Shown here in pieces: positions 16,686 through 24,766 of a stretch of DNA of 64,000 nucleotides. The notes under the pieces were generated by a model. That model ran no database searches. It had not been told where the DNA came from and saw only the letters and a list, made by a program, of their open reading frames with translations. The stretch comes from Pseudomonadota bacterium (lineage in GTDB: Bacteria; Pseudomonadota; Alphaproteobacteria; SHVZ01), in contig JACQAG010000026.1 of the NCBI GenBank assembly GCA_016195085.1, positions 124,001-188,000 on the forward strand, given 5' to 3'. The position numbers and the translations under genes were made by a program. The stretch's first letter is position 1, and each line of letters opens with the position of its first letter.

Positions 16686-17214
16686 GGCGGCCATGCCCAA
16701 GATCACAGCTGGCTCATTATGACCCAGCGCGAGGACAATGTGCGGCTGTAGCAGTGTGATCACTCGAGACGCTCTCAGCTTCAGATGACTTCTTCATCGG
16801 CGCCGCTGCTTTGCATGAGCAAAGGACGCACTTCAATTCCTTGCGCTTCCCATCCGTCTTCCACTGATCGCCTTTTCCAACCAGCCGATTTCCATTTCCG
16901 TTAGAGAGGAAAGCAGAAGGTCGGTGTACGCATCGAAAGGCGGAGTAAGAACCTGGCTGTGGATCGGCGTGGGGACTTGGCGCCGATTGGCACGGCAAGA
17001 TCTTAATTGGCAATGATACGCGGGGGTCAATTTGGCTTGCCGACTAACAGCTACGAGGTCGAAGTGCAGATTTTGACCGAGCCTGTACCGGGAGCAGGGG
17101 CACCCCTACCCGGGCGAGCGCAGCGCCCCTATGCCACTGTTTTTCGTTGATGGCAGTTTAAAATTTTATTTCAGTCCCTCAATTGCGGTGCCCTGGCTCA
17201 GATGATCCAGAGCT
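16686..17214. other. Non-coding right part of the transposon
   Basis: A stretch between the P450 stop and the right-end repeats. Short open frames on both strands have no recognisable content and irregular codon use. A weak hairpin (AGGGGC at 17096 with GCCCCT at 17125) followed by a T-rich run near 17138 may be the operon terminator. A degenerate fourth copy of the end motif lies at 17156-17172. No transposase remnant could be recognised. Confidence 0.45.
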
Positions 17215-17271
17215 GTTTCAAAAACTATTTGTTTGTTTCATAAACTATTTGTCAGTTTCAAAATATATTTG
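17215..17271 (+). repeat. Three tandem 20-bp-phased repeats of the right transposon end
   Basis: GTTTCAAAAACTATTTG at 17215, GTTTCATAAACTATTTG at 17235 and GTTTCAAAATATATTTG at 17255 start exactly 20 bp apart, two helical turns. They are in inverted orientation to the three left-end copies. Close packing here and wide spacing on the left is the Tn7-like asymmetry. Confidence 0.82.
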
Positions 17272-17280
17272 ATTGCCACA
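17253..17280 (-). repeat. Right terminal inverted repeat of the transposon
   Basis: Read on the minus strand it begins TGTGGCAATC and ends GAAACTG, matching the left terminus at 25 of 28 positions. It contains the outermost right repeat (17255-17271) and is followed directly by AGCGG. Confidence 0.88.
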
Positions 17281-17285
17281 AGCGG
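17281..17285. repeat. Right target-site duplication AGCGG
   Basis: Identical to 2807-2811. The remaining 27 bases to the stop of the next gene are ordinary chromosomal spacer. Confidence 0.85.
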
Positions 17286-17312
17286 GGCGCCGCGCCGAGA
17301 CAAACCACGCCG

Positions 17313-18923
17313 TTAGTTCTTGGTCACGTTCCAGAACACGGGCGTGCTCGCCTTGACCAGGCCGGTCACGTTGCGGCGCCAGACCGCCGGCTGCTCGAAC
17401 TGCCCGGCCAGCACCAGCGGTATGGTCTCCCAGAGCCGCCGCTGGAATGCTTCGAGCGCCGCCTTGCGCGCCTCCGGTTCGCTCGCGCGCACCAGCCGGT
17501 CGCGCAGGCGCTCCGCCTCCTCGTCGCAAGGCCAGCCGGCCCAGTTGCTGCCGTCGCAGGCCATGTTGGTGGCGATATTGGTGAGGGGGTGGTGGTTGAC
17601 CACGCCGTTGAAGTAGGTGACCAGCACGTTCCATCCGGGCGAGCCCGGACCAGGCGCATCCTTTTTCGTCTGGCGGACGAGGATGGTCGCGAAGTCGTTG
17701 AGCTGTAGATCGACGTTCATGCCGATGGCCTGCATGCGCTGCTGGGCCACCTGTCCCATCGCGCTGATGACGGAGATCTCCGGCGTCGACATCAGCACGA
17801 CCTTCTCGCCTTTGTAGCCGGACTCGGCGAGGAGCTGGCGCGCCTTGTCGAGGTCGGGCTTGCGATAAGCCTCCGATCCCACCTCGGTCCCGAATGGACC
17901 GCCGCAGAGATAGAAGGCGTAGCAAGGCTTCCACCATTTCTCGTCGCCGATCGCCGCCCGCATGAAGTCGGCCTGGTCGAAGGCGAGCGCGAGCGCCTGG
18001 CGGGCCTTCGGATTGTTGAACGGCGGAAACAGCGCATTGGGTCTGACACCGGCGAAATTGCCCCAAGGCTGCAGGCGTTCGATCGCAACGTCCTTGCTCT
18101 TGGCCAGGACCGGCAGGAGGTCGATCGGCGCACCGTCCCAGAAATCGATCTCGCCGGCAGCGACCGCGGCGGCCGCGGTATTGGCGTCGGGAATGACCAC
18201 GAGCTCGAGGCGATCGATCTTCACCACCTTGCCGCCGGTGTGGCCATCGGGTGGCTCGTTGCGCGGCACATAAGCGGGGTTGCGCGTATAGACGATCTTG
18301 GCCCCGGGCGACCACTCGGAGCGCTGGAAGACGAACGGACCGGAGCCGATGGCTTCGGTCAGGCCGACGGCGGGGTCGATCTTGGTGTCCTGCTCGCGCA
18401 TGACCACCGGAATCATGCCGGCCGCCGATCCCAGCGCGAACTCCACATAGGCGAAGGGCTCGTTCAGCACGATCTTGAATGTGCGCTCGCCGGTCGCCTC
18501 GATGGCGGCGACGAATTTCGACATCTTGGTGCCGAAGGTATCGCGTGCGAGCCAGCGGCGCATCGAGGGCACGATGTCCCTGCTGGTGACGGTCTGGCCG
18601 TCTTGGAATTTCAGGCCGGGCCTGAGAACGAAGGAATAAGTGATCTTGTCGGCCGACACCTCGTAGGTCTCGACCATCTGCGGCTTGATCTTGAGCTCGC
18701 TGTCCCAGGCCATCAGCGTGTCATAGACGGCCAGCGCATGCAGCCTGAGGACGGGATTGGCGTTGATGTGGGGATCGATGACGCGGAGGTCGTTGAGCGG
18801 CACGATCTTCAGGGTCTTTTGCGGGCTCTGCGCCCATGCGCCGAGCGGAGCGGCGAGAGCGAGCAGCAGGACGCCGAGCAAGCGGACAGAACCTCCAACG
18901 GCCGCAGCGTGGCTTTCACTCAT
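17313..18923 (-). CDS. Peptide/opine-type ABC substrate-binding protein (SBP_bac_5)
   Basis: 536 aa. A Sec signal peptide (LLGVLLLALAAPLGAWAQ) ends near residue 32. The mature protein shows the family pattern: DPHINANPV near the start, VLRPGLKFQDGQTVTSRD, and GSGPFVF. ATG 18923 has AGGGGAG upstream; the longer frame is unsupported. It lies 34 bp after choline-sulfatase in one operon. Permeases are not adjacent, so it may serve the nearby transporters or the truncated one at the window start. Its 3' end faces the amidase across the transposon. Confidence 0.85.
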   Translation of the reverse strand: MSESHAAAVGGSVRLLGVLLLALAAPLGAWAQSPQKTLKIVPLNDLRVIDPHINANPVLRLHALAVYDTLMAWDSELKIKPQMVETYEVSADKITYSFVLRPGLKFQDGQTVTSRDIVPSMRRWLARDTFGTKMSKFVAAIEATGERTFKIVLNEPFAYVEFALGSAAGMIPVVMREQDTKIDPAVGLTEAIGSGPFVFQRSEWSPGAKIVYTRNPAYVPRNEPPDGHTGGKVVKIDRLELVVIPDANTAAAAVAAGEIDFWDGAPIDLLPVLAKSKDVAIERLQPWGNFAGVRPNALFPPFNNPKARQALALAFDQADFMRAAIGDEKWWKPCYAFYLCGGPFGTEVGSEAYRKPDLDKARQLLAESGYKGEKVVLMSTPEISVISAMGQVAQQRMQAIGMNVDLQLNDFATILVRQTKKDAPGPGSPGWNVLVTYFNGVVNHHPLTNIATNMACDGSNWAGWPCDEEAERLRDRLVRASEPEARKAALEAFQRRLWETIPLVLAGQFEQPAVWRRNVTGLVKASTPVFWNVTKN

Positions 18924-18957
18924 CGGTCGCTCCCCTGGTGGTGGGTGTCGAAGCGGT

Positions 18958-20550
18958 TCATGGCGGGTAGGTCCGTCGCGCCGGCCGCGCCGTATCCGGG
19001 CGCAGCCGCACCTGGAAATCGTCGTTGTAGTTGGAGGCGCTGGGATTAACCGGACTGGGGCGAAAATAACGGTCATGCGACGGCGCGCGCCCGGCGTAGT
19101 CCCACGTCGTGACCGTCCCGACCGCATTGGCCCGGTCGACGATCCGTCGTCGGCGTTGGCTATCGACCACAGCCTGCGTCAGTGCCGCCACGTTCCATGT
19201 CCGTTCGAGCCGGTCATGGAGCTGACGGAGGCTCTCCGCATGGGCCGGGTGCCCGGCCAGATTCTCTCGCTCGAACGGGTCGGCGTCGAGGTCATAGAGG
19301 AGCGGCGGGTCGGTTTCGCAATGAATGTATTTGAGTGAGCCCTCGACCACCATCAGGCAGGGCGCCGAGGTGCCCTCGCAGGTCATCTCGGCGAAGGCAA
19401 GGTTGGGCCAGGCGTGCGTCTGGCCGAGGAGCAGCGCTCGCAGGCTGTGTCCATCGGTGCCCGTTGCGATGGCGCCGTTATTGGATTGCGGATCGGCCAG
19501 ATCGATGAGCGTGGGGAACAGATCGACGAGCGATACCGTTCGGTTGCACCGGCGCGCGGCGAACCGCTGCGGCGCGTTGAAGATGAGAGGAATGCGCATC
19601 GCCGGCTCGAAGAAGGATCGCTTGAACCACAGACCGCGCTCCCCCAGAGCCTCGCCGTGGTCCGACAGGAAGACGACGACGGTTTCTTGAGATAGACCGG
19701 CCGTGTCGAGCGCCGTCAGCAAGTCGCCGATCCGGTCGTCGATATAGCTGATGGCGCCGTAATAAGCGTGACGCGCCAGCTTCACCTGCGCCTCGGTCAG
19801 GCCGGCAGCGGCCACGGCGATATGGTCGTAGAGCCGTTGCGAATGCGGGTCGAGCCGGTCGCGCGCCAAGGCCGGCACTTTCGGCAGGTCGATATCCTCA
19901 TGGCGATAGCGGTCCCAATAACGCCGCGGGATGGCGAAGGGATCGTGGGGGTGGGTGAACGACACGAACAGACAGAAAGGCCTCTGATCGTCGCCGCGGG
20001 CGTGATCGTGGATCTTGCGGACGGCCCGGAATGCCACCTCGTCATCGAAGTCGAGCTGCACCGTGCGCTCGTAGATTCCGGCGGCGCGCACGCCTTGAGC
20101 CTCACCCGCCGCCGCCAGCAGCCGGCCGCCGGTGCTATCCGACGACGCGTCGTCCCAATTTGCCGTCCAGTTGAAGTCGGACGGGTAGATGTCGGTCGTC
20201 AGTCGTTCCTCGAACCCATGCAGCTGATCCGGCCCGATGAAGTGCATCTTGCCGGCAAGGCAGGTCTGATAGCCGAGGATGCGCAAATAGTGGGCGAAGG
20301 TCGGCACCGAGGCCGGGAACTCGGCGCCATTGTCATAGGCGCCGATGCGCGAGGCGAGCCGTCCTGCGAGCATCGAAAATCGCGAGGGCGCGCACAGCGG
20401 ATAGTTGCAATAGGCCCGCTCGAACACCACGCCGTTCCGAGCCAAGCGGTCGATGTTGGGCGCCTTGACGATGCGGTTGCCATAGGCGGCGAGCGCCCGC
20501 GCGGTCAATTGGTCGGCTTGGATGATCAGGAAGTTCGGCCGTCGCTCCAT
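18958..20550 (-). CDS. betC: Choline-sulfatase
   Basis: 530 aa; hydrolyses choline-O-sulfate to choline and sulfate. The sulfatase active site CAPSR (Cys53, converted to formylglycine) sits in LCAPSRFSMLAGRLASRIGA, the pattern of BetC. Metal ligands appear as QADQLT near the N-terminus and FLSDHGEALGERG later, and the choline-sulfatase C-terminal block YDLDADPFERENLA is present. ATG 20550 follows an AGGGA site; the longer frame overlaps the divergent regulator and is rejected. A LysR gene reads away from it, the usual layout for choline-sulfate use. Confidence 0.9.
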   Translation of the reverse strand: MERRPNFLIIQADQLTARALAAYGNRIVKAPNIDRLARNGVVFERAYCNYPLCAPSRFSMLAGRLASRIGAYDNGAEFPASVPTFAHYLRILGYQTCLAGKMHFIGPDQLHGFEERLTTDIYPSDFNWTANWDDASSDSTGGRLLAAAGEAQGVRAAGIYERTVQLDFDDEVAFRAVRKIHDHARGDDQRPFCLFVSFTHPHDPFAIPRRYWDRYRHEDIDLPKVPALARDRLDPHSQRLYDHIAVAAAGLTEAQVKLARHAYYGAISYIDDRIGDLLTALDTAGLSQETVVVFLSDHGEALGERGLWFKRSFFEPAMRIPLIFNAPQRFAARRCNRTVSLVDLFPTLIDLADPQSNNGAIATGTDGHSLRALLLGQTHAWPNLAFAEMTCEGTSAPCLMVVEGSLKYIHCETDPPLLYDLDADPFERENLAGHPAHAESLRQLHDRLERTWNVAALTQAVVDSQRRRRIVDRANAVGTVTTWDYAGRAPSHDRYFRPSPVNPSASNYNDDFQVRLRPDTARPARRTYPP

Positions 20551-20653
20551 TCCCTGCCCCCGTGCCGCAGCGGCATGGAGATGCTGGGCCGATGGCGATG
20601 GCCGGACAAACCATTTATCCTGCGGCTGAGGCATAGATATTCGGGGCCTCGCC

Positions 20654-21589
20654 ATGGCTGCACCGTCAATGAGACCGGGCGTTCCACCGCTCAATGCGCT
20701 TCGCGCCTTCGACGCCGCCGCCCGCCATGAGAGTTTCGTGCGGGCGGCATCGGAGCTGGGAGTGACCCCCGGCGCGGTGGCCCAGCAGGTGAAGGCGCTG
20801 GAAGTTTGGGCGGGCTGCGTCCTGTTCGACCGCAAGCCCCATGGCGTGCAGTTGACCGCAGAGGCTCGCACGGTCATGCCCAAGGTCGAGGCGGCGTTCG
20901 ATGCCATTGGCCTTGCCGCCACCGCATTGCGGCGATCGGCGGCTCCGGCCCGCATACGGATCGCAGCGCTGCCGAGCGTGGCCCAGCTCTGGCTTTCGCC
21001 GCGTCTGCCGGCGCTTCACGCGGCATTCCCCGAGTTGACGATCTCGGTGTCGCACCGCCCGAACGCGCCGAACCTCAGCCGCGAGCCTTACGACGTCGCG
21101 TTGTTCTTCGTTGCGTCCGCGGGTGAGGGCGATACGGCGACGGTGCTGGCCACCGATGCCTTGTTCCCGGTCTGCTCGCCAAAGATCGCCGATCGCCTGC
21201 AAACGATCGCAGACCTCCGGGGCGAGACGCTGCTCCACGACGAGCGTTGGTGCGAGGATTGGCGGCGCTGGCTTGCCGCGGTGGGCGAACGCCGGGTCGA
21301 TGCCCGCTCCGGTCCCACCTTCTCGCTCTATAGCCTGGCCTTGCAGGAAGCGATGGAAGGGGCGGGGGTTCTGATCGGACATGCGCCGTTGGTCGAGCGC
21401 TCGCTCGCTCGAGGCGATCTCGTGGTGCCTTTTGGCCAGCGTGTGCGCTCCGAAGCGCGCCTGTGCGCTCTCATGTCGAGGGAGCGGCTGCGGGTGGATC
21501 CGGCCAAGCGTCTGGTCGAATGGCTCGTCCGCTCGGCTGCTTCTGGTGCTGCCACGCACCAGGACCTGGCGTCGACGGCGCGGCTCTAG
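20654..21589 (+). CDS. LysR-family regulator, probably of choline-sulfate use
   Basis: 311 aa. The N-terminal helix-turn-helix (LNALRAFDAAARHESFVRAA...VTPGAVAQQVKALE) is of the GcvA-like LysR group, followed by a periplasmic-binding-like effector domain. ATG 20654 is used; ATG 20669 is an alternative. It is divergent from betC with about a 103-bp shared region, so it probably activates betC and the binding-protein gene when choline sulfate is present. The specific ligand is inferred from position. Confidence 0.82.
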   Translation: MAAPSMRPGVPPLNALRAFDAAARHESFVRAASELGVTPGAVAQQVKALEVWAGCVLFDRKPHGVQLTAEARTVMPKVEAAFDAIGLAATALRRSAAPARIRIAALPSVAQLWLSPRLPALHAAFPELTISVSHRPNAPNLSREPYDVALFFVASAGEGDTATVLATDALFPVCSPKIADRLQTIADLRGETLLHDERWCEDWRRWLAAVGERRVDARSGPTFSLYSLALQEAMEGAGVLIGHAPLVERSLARGDLVVPFGQRVRSEARLCALMSRERLRVDPAKRLVEWLVRSAASGAATHQDLASTARL

Positions 21590-21616
21590 CGTGATTGCGC
21601 CGCCGCGATAACCGCA

Positions 21617-22219
21617 ATGACCGATTTCAAGCTCAATCTGGGATGCGGCGTCAAGCACCTGTCGGGGTGGGTCAATGTGGATCGCGATGCAAGGTTCAAT
21701 CCGGACCAGGTCCATAACCTCGAAGAGCTGCCCTGGCCCTGGGCCACATCATCGGTCAGAGAGGTGCTGTTGTCCCATGTGCTGGAACATCTCGGTCAGA
21801 GCTCCGACACGTTTCTTGCGATCATCCAGGAGCTCTGGCGCGTGTGCTGCCACAATGCCCTGATCACGATCATGGTGCCGCATGTCCGCAGCGATGCCTT
21901 TCTCGCCGACCCGACCCATGTGCGTCCGATCCTTGCCGAGGGCCTGGCGCTTTTCGATCAGCGAGCCAACCGTCACTGGCTCGAGCGGCAGCAGTCGAAC
22001 ACGCCGCTCGGGCTGATGCTGGGCGTGGACTTCCGCATCGAAGCCGTCAACCTGCTGCTGACCGAGCCTTGGATCGCCAAGCTGAAGAAGGGCGAGATCA
22101 CCGAGGCCGGGATCGATGAGGCGGCGCGCACCTTCGGCAATGTGGTCGAGGAGGTGACGATCCGCTGGCGCGTGGTGAAGGCCGATGACGCCAGCGTTCA
22201 GCGGCAATCGGCCGAATAG
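21617..22219 (+). CDS. Small class I SAM-dependent methyltransferase-like protein
   Basis: 200 aa. Motif I is LNLGCGVKHLSGWVNVD with the acidic Asp at the end of strand 2, and LLSHVLEHLGQ is the family motif before helix D. This glycan-cluster type of methyltransferase often begins exactly like this. The C-terminal half is not diagnostic, and the substrate is unknown. It starts 27 bp after the LysR gene and converges with the next gene, overlapping it by 22 bp at the 3' ends. Confidence 0.7.
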   Translation: MTDFKLNLGCGVKHLSGWVNVDRDARFNPDQVHNLEELPWPWATSSVREVLLSHVLEHLGQSSDTFLAIIQELWRVCCHNALITIMVPHVRSDAFLADPTHVRPILAEGLALFDQRANRHWLERQQSNTPLGLMLGVDFRIEAVNLLLTEPWIAKLKKGEITEAGIDEAARTFGNVVEEVTIRWRVVKADDASVQRQSAE

Positions 22220-22563
22220 TCCCAGCCTTCCTGCTTGCGGCGGGCATAGAGCTGGATCGGCTGGTCGATCGTCGTGTAGCACTCGAACAAGGGCACTGTG
22301 ACCAGGCTCACGATCACCAGCTGCACCCTGTCGCCCTTGAACAGAACGCCGGCAAGACAGCCCCGCGTGCTCTCACCCTTGCCCAAGCGGAAGGTGTAGC
22401 GCTCACGGCTCTGCGTCACCACGCGCCCGAACAGCATGACCTGGGAGACGTTGCGGACGAGGAAGCAGGATTGCTGCCTGCCCGGGCCGATCTGCGCGGC
22501 GGCCGAGATCGCCGCCGAGAGCGAAGCGACCAGCACGACCAGCGTCAATCGGAGTCGAGCCAT
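22198..22563 (-). CDS. Small secreted protein of unknown function
   Basis: 121 aa. An N-terminal signal peptide (LRLTLVVLVASLSAAISAAAQ) is followed by about 100 residues rich in beta-forming sequence. Four cysteines (in QSCFLV, RGCLAG, FECYTT and ADCR) could form two disulfides. ATG 22563 is preferred to a TTG five codons upstream. Not recognised. It shares the strand with the peptide permeases upstream but ends in a convergent overlap with the methyltransferase. Confidence 0.55.
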   Translation of the reverse strand: MARLRLTLVVLVASLSAAISAAAQIGPGRQQSCFLVRNVSQVMLFGRVVTQSRERYTFRLGKGESTRGCLAGVLFKGDRVQLVIVSLVTVPLFECYTTIDQPIQLYARRKQEGWDYSADCR

Positions 22564-22589
22564 CGCAGTCCATCGCAAGGGTGCCGGCG

Positions 22590-23516
22590 CTAGCGTCCCC
22601 CGGTGCGCGGGTCGAAGGCGTCCTGCAGGCCGTCACCGAGGAAGTTCAAGGATATCACGGTGACGAAGATGGCGAGTCCGGGATAAATCGCCTGGGTCGG
22701 CTGCGACCAGATCAGCTCTTGCGCATTGGTCAGCATGTTGCCCCAGGAGGGAATCGGCGGCTGGATCCCTAATCCGAGAAAGCTCAACACCGATTCGAGC
22801 AGGATGACGTTGCCGCTGGCGAGCGTGGCCGCAACCAGGATGGGCGAGAGCGCGTTCGGCAGGATGTGGACGATGAGGATGCGGGGCGTGCTGGCGCCCT
22901 GGGCGATCGCGGCCTGCACGAAATCGCGCTCACGCAGGCTCAAAGTCGCTCCGCGCACCAGCCGGGCGACCGTGGTCCAGGTGAAGAGCGAGATGATGAA
23001 GACGATGCGATAAAGGCTGATATTGCCGGAGGCAACAAAATCCTTGGAGAAGCCGAGCTTGGTCAGATCGACCGCGGCCAGCACGATCAACAGCGGCAAG
23101 AGCGGCAAGGCGAGCCAGGCGTCCGCCAGCCGCATCAGCACCGCGTCAACCCGGCCGCCATACCAGCCTGCGGTCAAGCCGACGGCGGAGCCGATCGAGG
23201 CGGCGCAAAATGCCGTCACCATGCCGACGAACAAGGAGACCCGGCCGCCATAGATGAGCCTGAGCAGGAGGTCGCGGCCGAGATCGTCGGTGCCGAGGGG
23301 ATGCTCGGAGGAGGTGGGCAGAAACCGGCTCAACAGATCGGCCGTGGTGTGGTCGAAGCCCATGCGCTCGGAGATGAGCGGGGCGGTGAGCGCCAAGCCG
23401 GTCAGCACGAAGAGCACGGCGGCGCTGGTCAGCGCCAAGTGGTGGCGGCGAAATCGGCGCCAAAAGAGCTGTGCCGGGGAGAGCGCGGGCGGGATGTAGG
23501 CTTCGGCGACGGTCAT
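22590..23516 (-). CDS. DppC-type peptide ABC permease
   Basis: 308 aa with about six membrane segments. The opening AQLFWRRFRRHHLALTSAAVLFVL and HPLGTDDLGRDLLLRLIYGGRVSL are DppC/OppC blocks, and the coupling loop ARLVRGATLSLRERDFVQAA is clear. It overlaps the DppB-type gene by four bases. With the binding protein at 24767 it forms an SBP-B-C operon that lacks ATPases, which must be shared with another locus. Confidence 0.9.
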   Translation of the reverse strand: MTVAEAYIPPALSPAQLFWRRFRRHHLALTSAAVLFVLTGLALTAPLISERMGFDHTTADLLSRFLPTSSEHPLGTDDLGRDLLLRLIYGGRVSLFVGMVTAFCAASIGSAVGLTAGWYGGRVDAVLMRLADAWLALPLLPLLIVLAAVDLTKLGFSKDFVASGNISLYRIVFIISLFTWTTVARLVRGATLSLRERDFVQAAIAQGASTPRILIVHILPNALSPILVAATLASGNVILLESVLSFLGLGIQPPIPSWGNMLTNAQELIWSQPTQAIYPGLAIFVTVISLNFLGDGLQDAFDPRTGGR

Positions 23517-24469
23517 CGGTAGGAGATCCTGGGATCGAGCGCCGCATAGGCGAGATCGGCCGCGAAGTTGGCAACCATCACCATGAGGCAGGCGAAGAGC
23601 AGCCCGATGAGGGCGACGTTGAAGTCGTTGCCGAGGATCGAATCGTAGATGAGCTTGCCCATGCCGAGATAGGCGAACATCGTCTCCGTCACCAAGGCGC
23701 CGGAGAACAAGGTGCCGAACTCGAGCGCCATCACGGTCACCACCGGTATGAACGCGTTCTTGAGCGCGTGGCGCCAGACCACGCGATGCTCGGCGGCACC
23801 CTTGGCGCGCGCCGTGCGGATGTAGTCCTCGCGCATGACCTCGATCATCGAAGATCGGGTATAGCGGGTGACGGCGGCGATGTTGAGGAGGCCCAAGGTA
23901 GCCACCGGCAGCACGAGATGGCGCAGCTTGTCGATGATGCCGCCGGCGCCGGTGGGATCGCCCATGCCGCTCGCTGGCAGGATGCCGAGGATCACGGCGA
24001 AGATGATGATCAGCACCAGGGCCAGCCAGAAGGACGGCAGCGAAATTCCCGCGAAGCAGGCCAGGTTGATCGCCTGGTCGACGAACGAGCGCGGCCGCCT
24101 GGCGGCAAATACGCCGGCCGGGACGGCGATGCAGATGGAGATCGAGAGCGCGAGCAAGACCAGCCGCGCGGTGTTGGCGAGCCGGGGCAGCAGGATGTCG
24201 AGCACCGGCTTCTGGTGCAGCCTGGAATAGCCGAAATCGCCCTGCACCGCATCGGCGAGCCAGGTCAGATAGCGCTCCACCAGCGGTCGGTCGAGGCCGT
24301 AGAGCTTGCGCAAGCGCGCAGCGTCGGCGGCGGTCATGTTCGGATCGCCCGACAGCATGATGTCGATCGGATCGCCGGGCATGAGCCCGATCAGCATGTA
24401 GATCACGAACGACATCGCCAGCAGGACGATCAGCCCCTGGATCACTCGCTCGGCGAGGAAGCGGGTCAC
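23513..24469 (-). CDS. DppB-type peptide ABC permease
   Basis: 318 aa from a GTG at 24469 (VTRFLAERVIQGL), the usual beginning of DppB proteins; the longer frame runs into a palindromic repeat and is rejected. Six membrane segments, PGDPIDIMLSGDPNM after the first, and the EAA-type loop YTRSSMIEVMREDYIRTARAKG are visible. Spaced by a 297-bp repeat region from its binding protein. Confidence 0.88.
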   Translation of the reverse strand: MTRFLAERVIQGLIVLLAMSFVIYMLIGLMPGDPIDIMLSGDPNMTAADAARLRKLYGLDRPLVERYLTWLADAVQGDFGYSRLHQKPVLDILLPRLANTARLVLLALSISICIAVPAGVFAARRPRSFVDQAINLACFAGISLPSFWLALVLIIIFAVILGILPASGMGDPTGAGGIIDKLRHLVLPVATLGLLNIAAVTRYTRSSMIEVMREDYIRTARAKGAAEHRVVWRHALKNAFIPVVTVMALEFGTLFSGALVTETMFAYLGMGKLIYDSILGNDFNVALIGLLFACLMVMVANFAADLAYAALDPRISYR

Positions 24470-24495
24470 CGGCCTAGGTCCGATGCCGGCGCGCA

Positions 24496-24712
24496 GTGCG
24501 AAGACCCTCACCCGCCTCGCATGCGCTCGGCACCGTCGGGGACGGCCACGCCGGATCCTCCCGGTGCGGCGTTGGGGACGGGAGGACCCGTCCCCAACCG
24601 TCCCGACCCCGCGGTGCGGGAGAGGGGCTCCAAACATGCCGCCCTATGCCCCTCTCCCGCATTGCGGGAGAGGGAGGGACCCGCGCATTGCGCGGGAGGG
24701 TGAGAGTTCGTG
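24496..24712 (-). repeat. Composite palindromic repeat between binding-protein and permease genes (copy A)
   Basis: Contains several hairpins, for example CCTCTCCCGC-ATT-GCGGGAGAGG at 24651-24673 (perfect 10-bp stem). The same composite, ending in AGGCGGGTGAGGGTCTTCGC, occurs in the other orientation at 38480-38680. Both copies lie between an SBP gene and its dppB. The whole gap 24470-24766 is this repeat plus short edges. Such hairpins can stabilise the upstream mRNA, as the malE-malF REP does in E. coli. Confidence 0.8.
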
Positions 24713-24766
24713 CCCGGGTCACGTTCCGGCCCCCCCCCATTCATTCCGGGGGGGAACCAGTACCGC

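Larger units (their letters stand above)
2812..17280. mobile_element. 14.5-kb catabolic transposon with Tn7/Tn5053-like ends and no internal transposase
   Basis: The boundaries are set by a 28-bp imperfect terminal inverted repeat (25/28 identical) starting TGTGG at 2812 and ending CCACA at 17280, flanked by AGCGG on both sides. Internal copies of the end motif lie at 2888 and 2942 on the left and at 17235 and 17215 on the right. Everything between is cargo: 13 structural genes for uptake and breakdown of a methoxy-aromatic acid, plus their MarR regulator. No integrase-core, AAA ATPase, TniQ/TnsD or resolvase gene is present. Removing the element and one AGCGG copy rejoins the convergent amidase and peptide-binding-protein genes with about a 32-bp spacer. 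The family assignment rests on end architecture only. Confidence 0.85.

Noticed and set aside
16717-17030. Short open frames in the right part of the transposon as a possible transposase remnant
   Set aside because: Neither strand gives a recognisable transposase motif; a faint IS-like run of Trp/Arg residues is too weak to call.
17215-17271. Possible CRISPR array, from evenly spaced direct repeats
   Set aside because: The units are only 20 bp long with 3-base gaps, so there are no spacers; their inverted counterparts at 2821-2957 identify them as transposon-end repeats.
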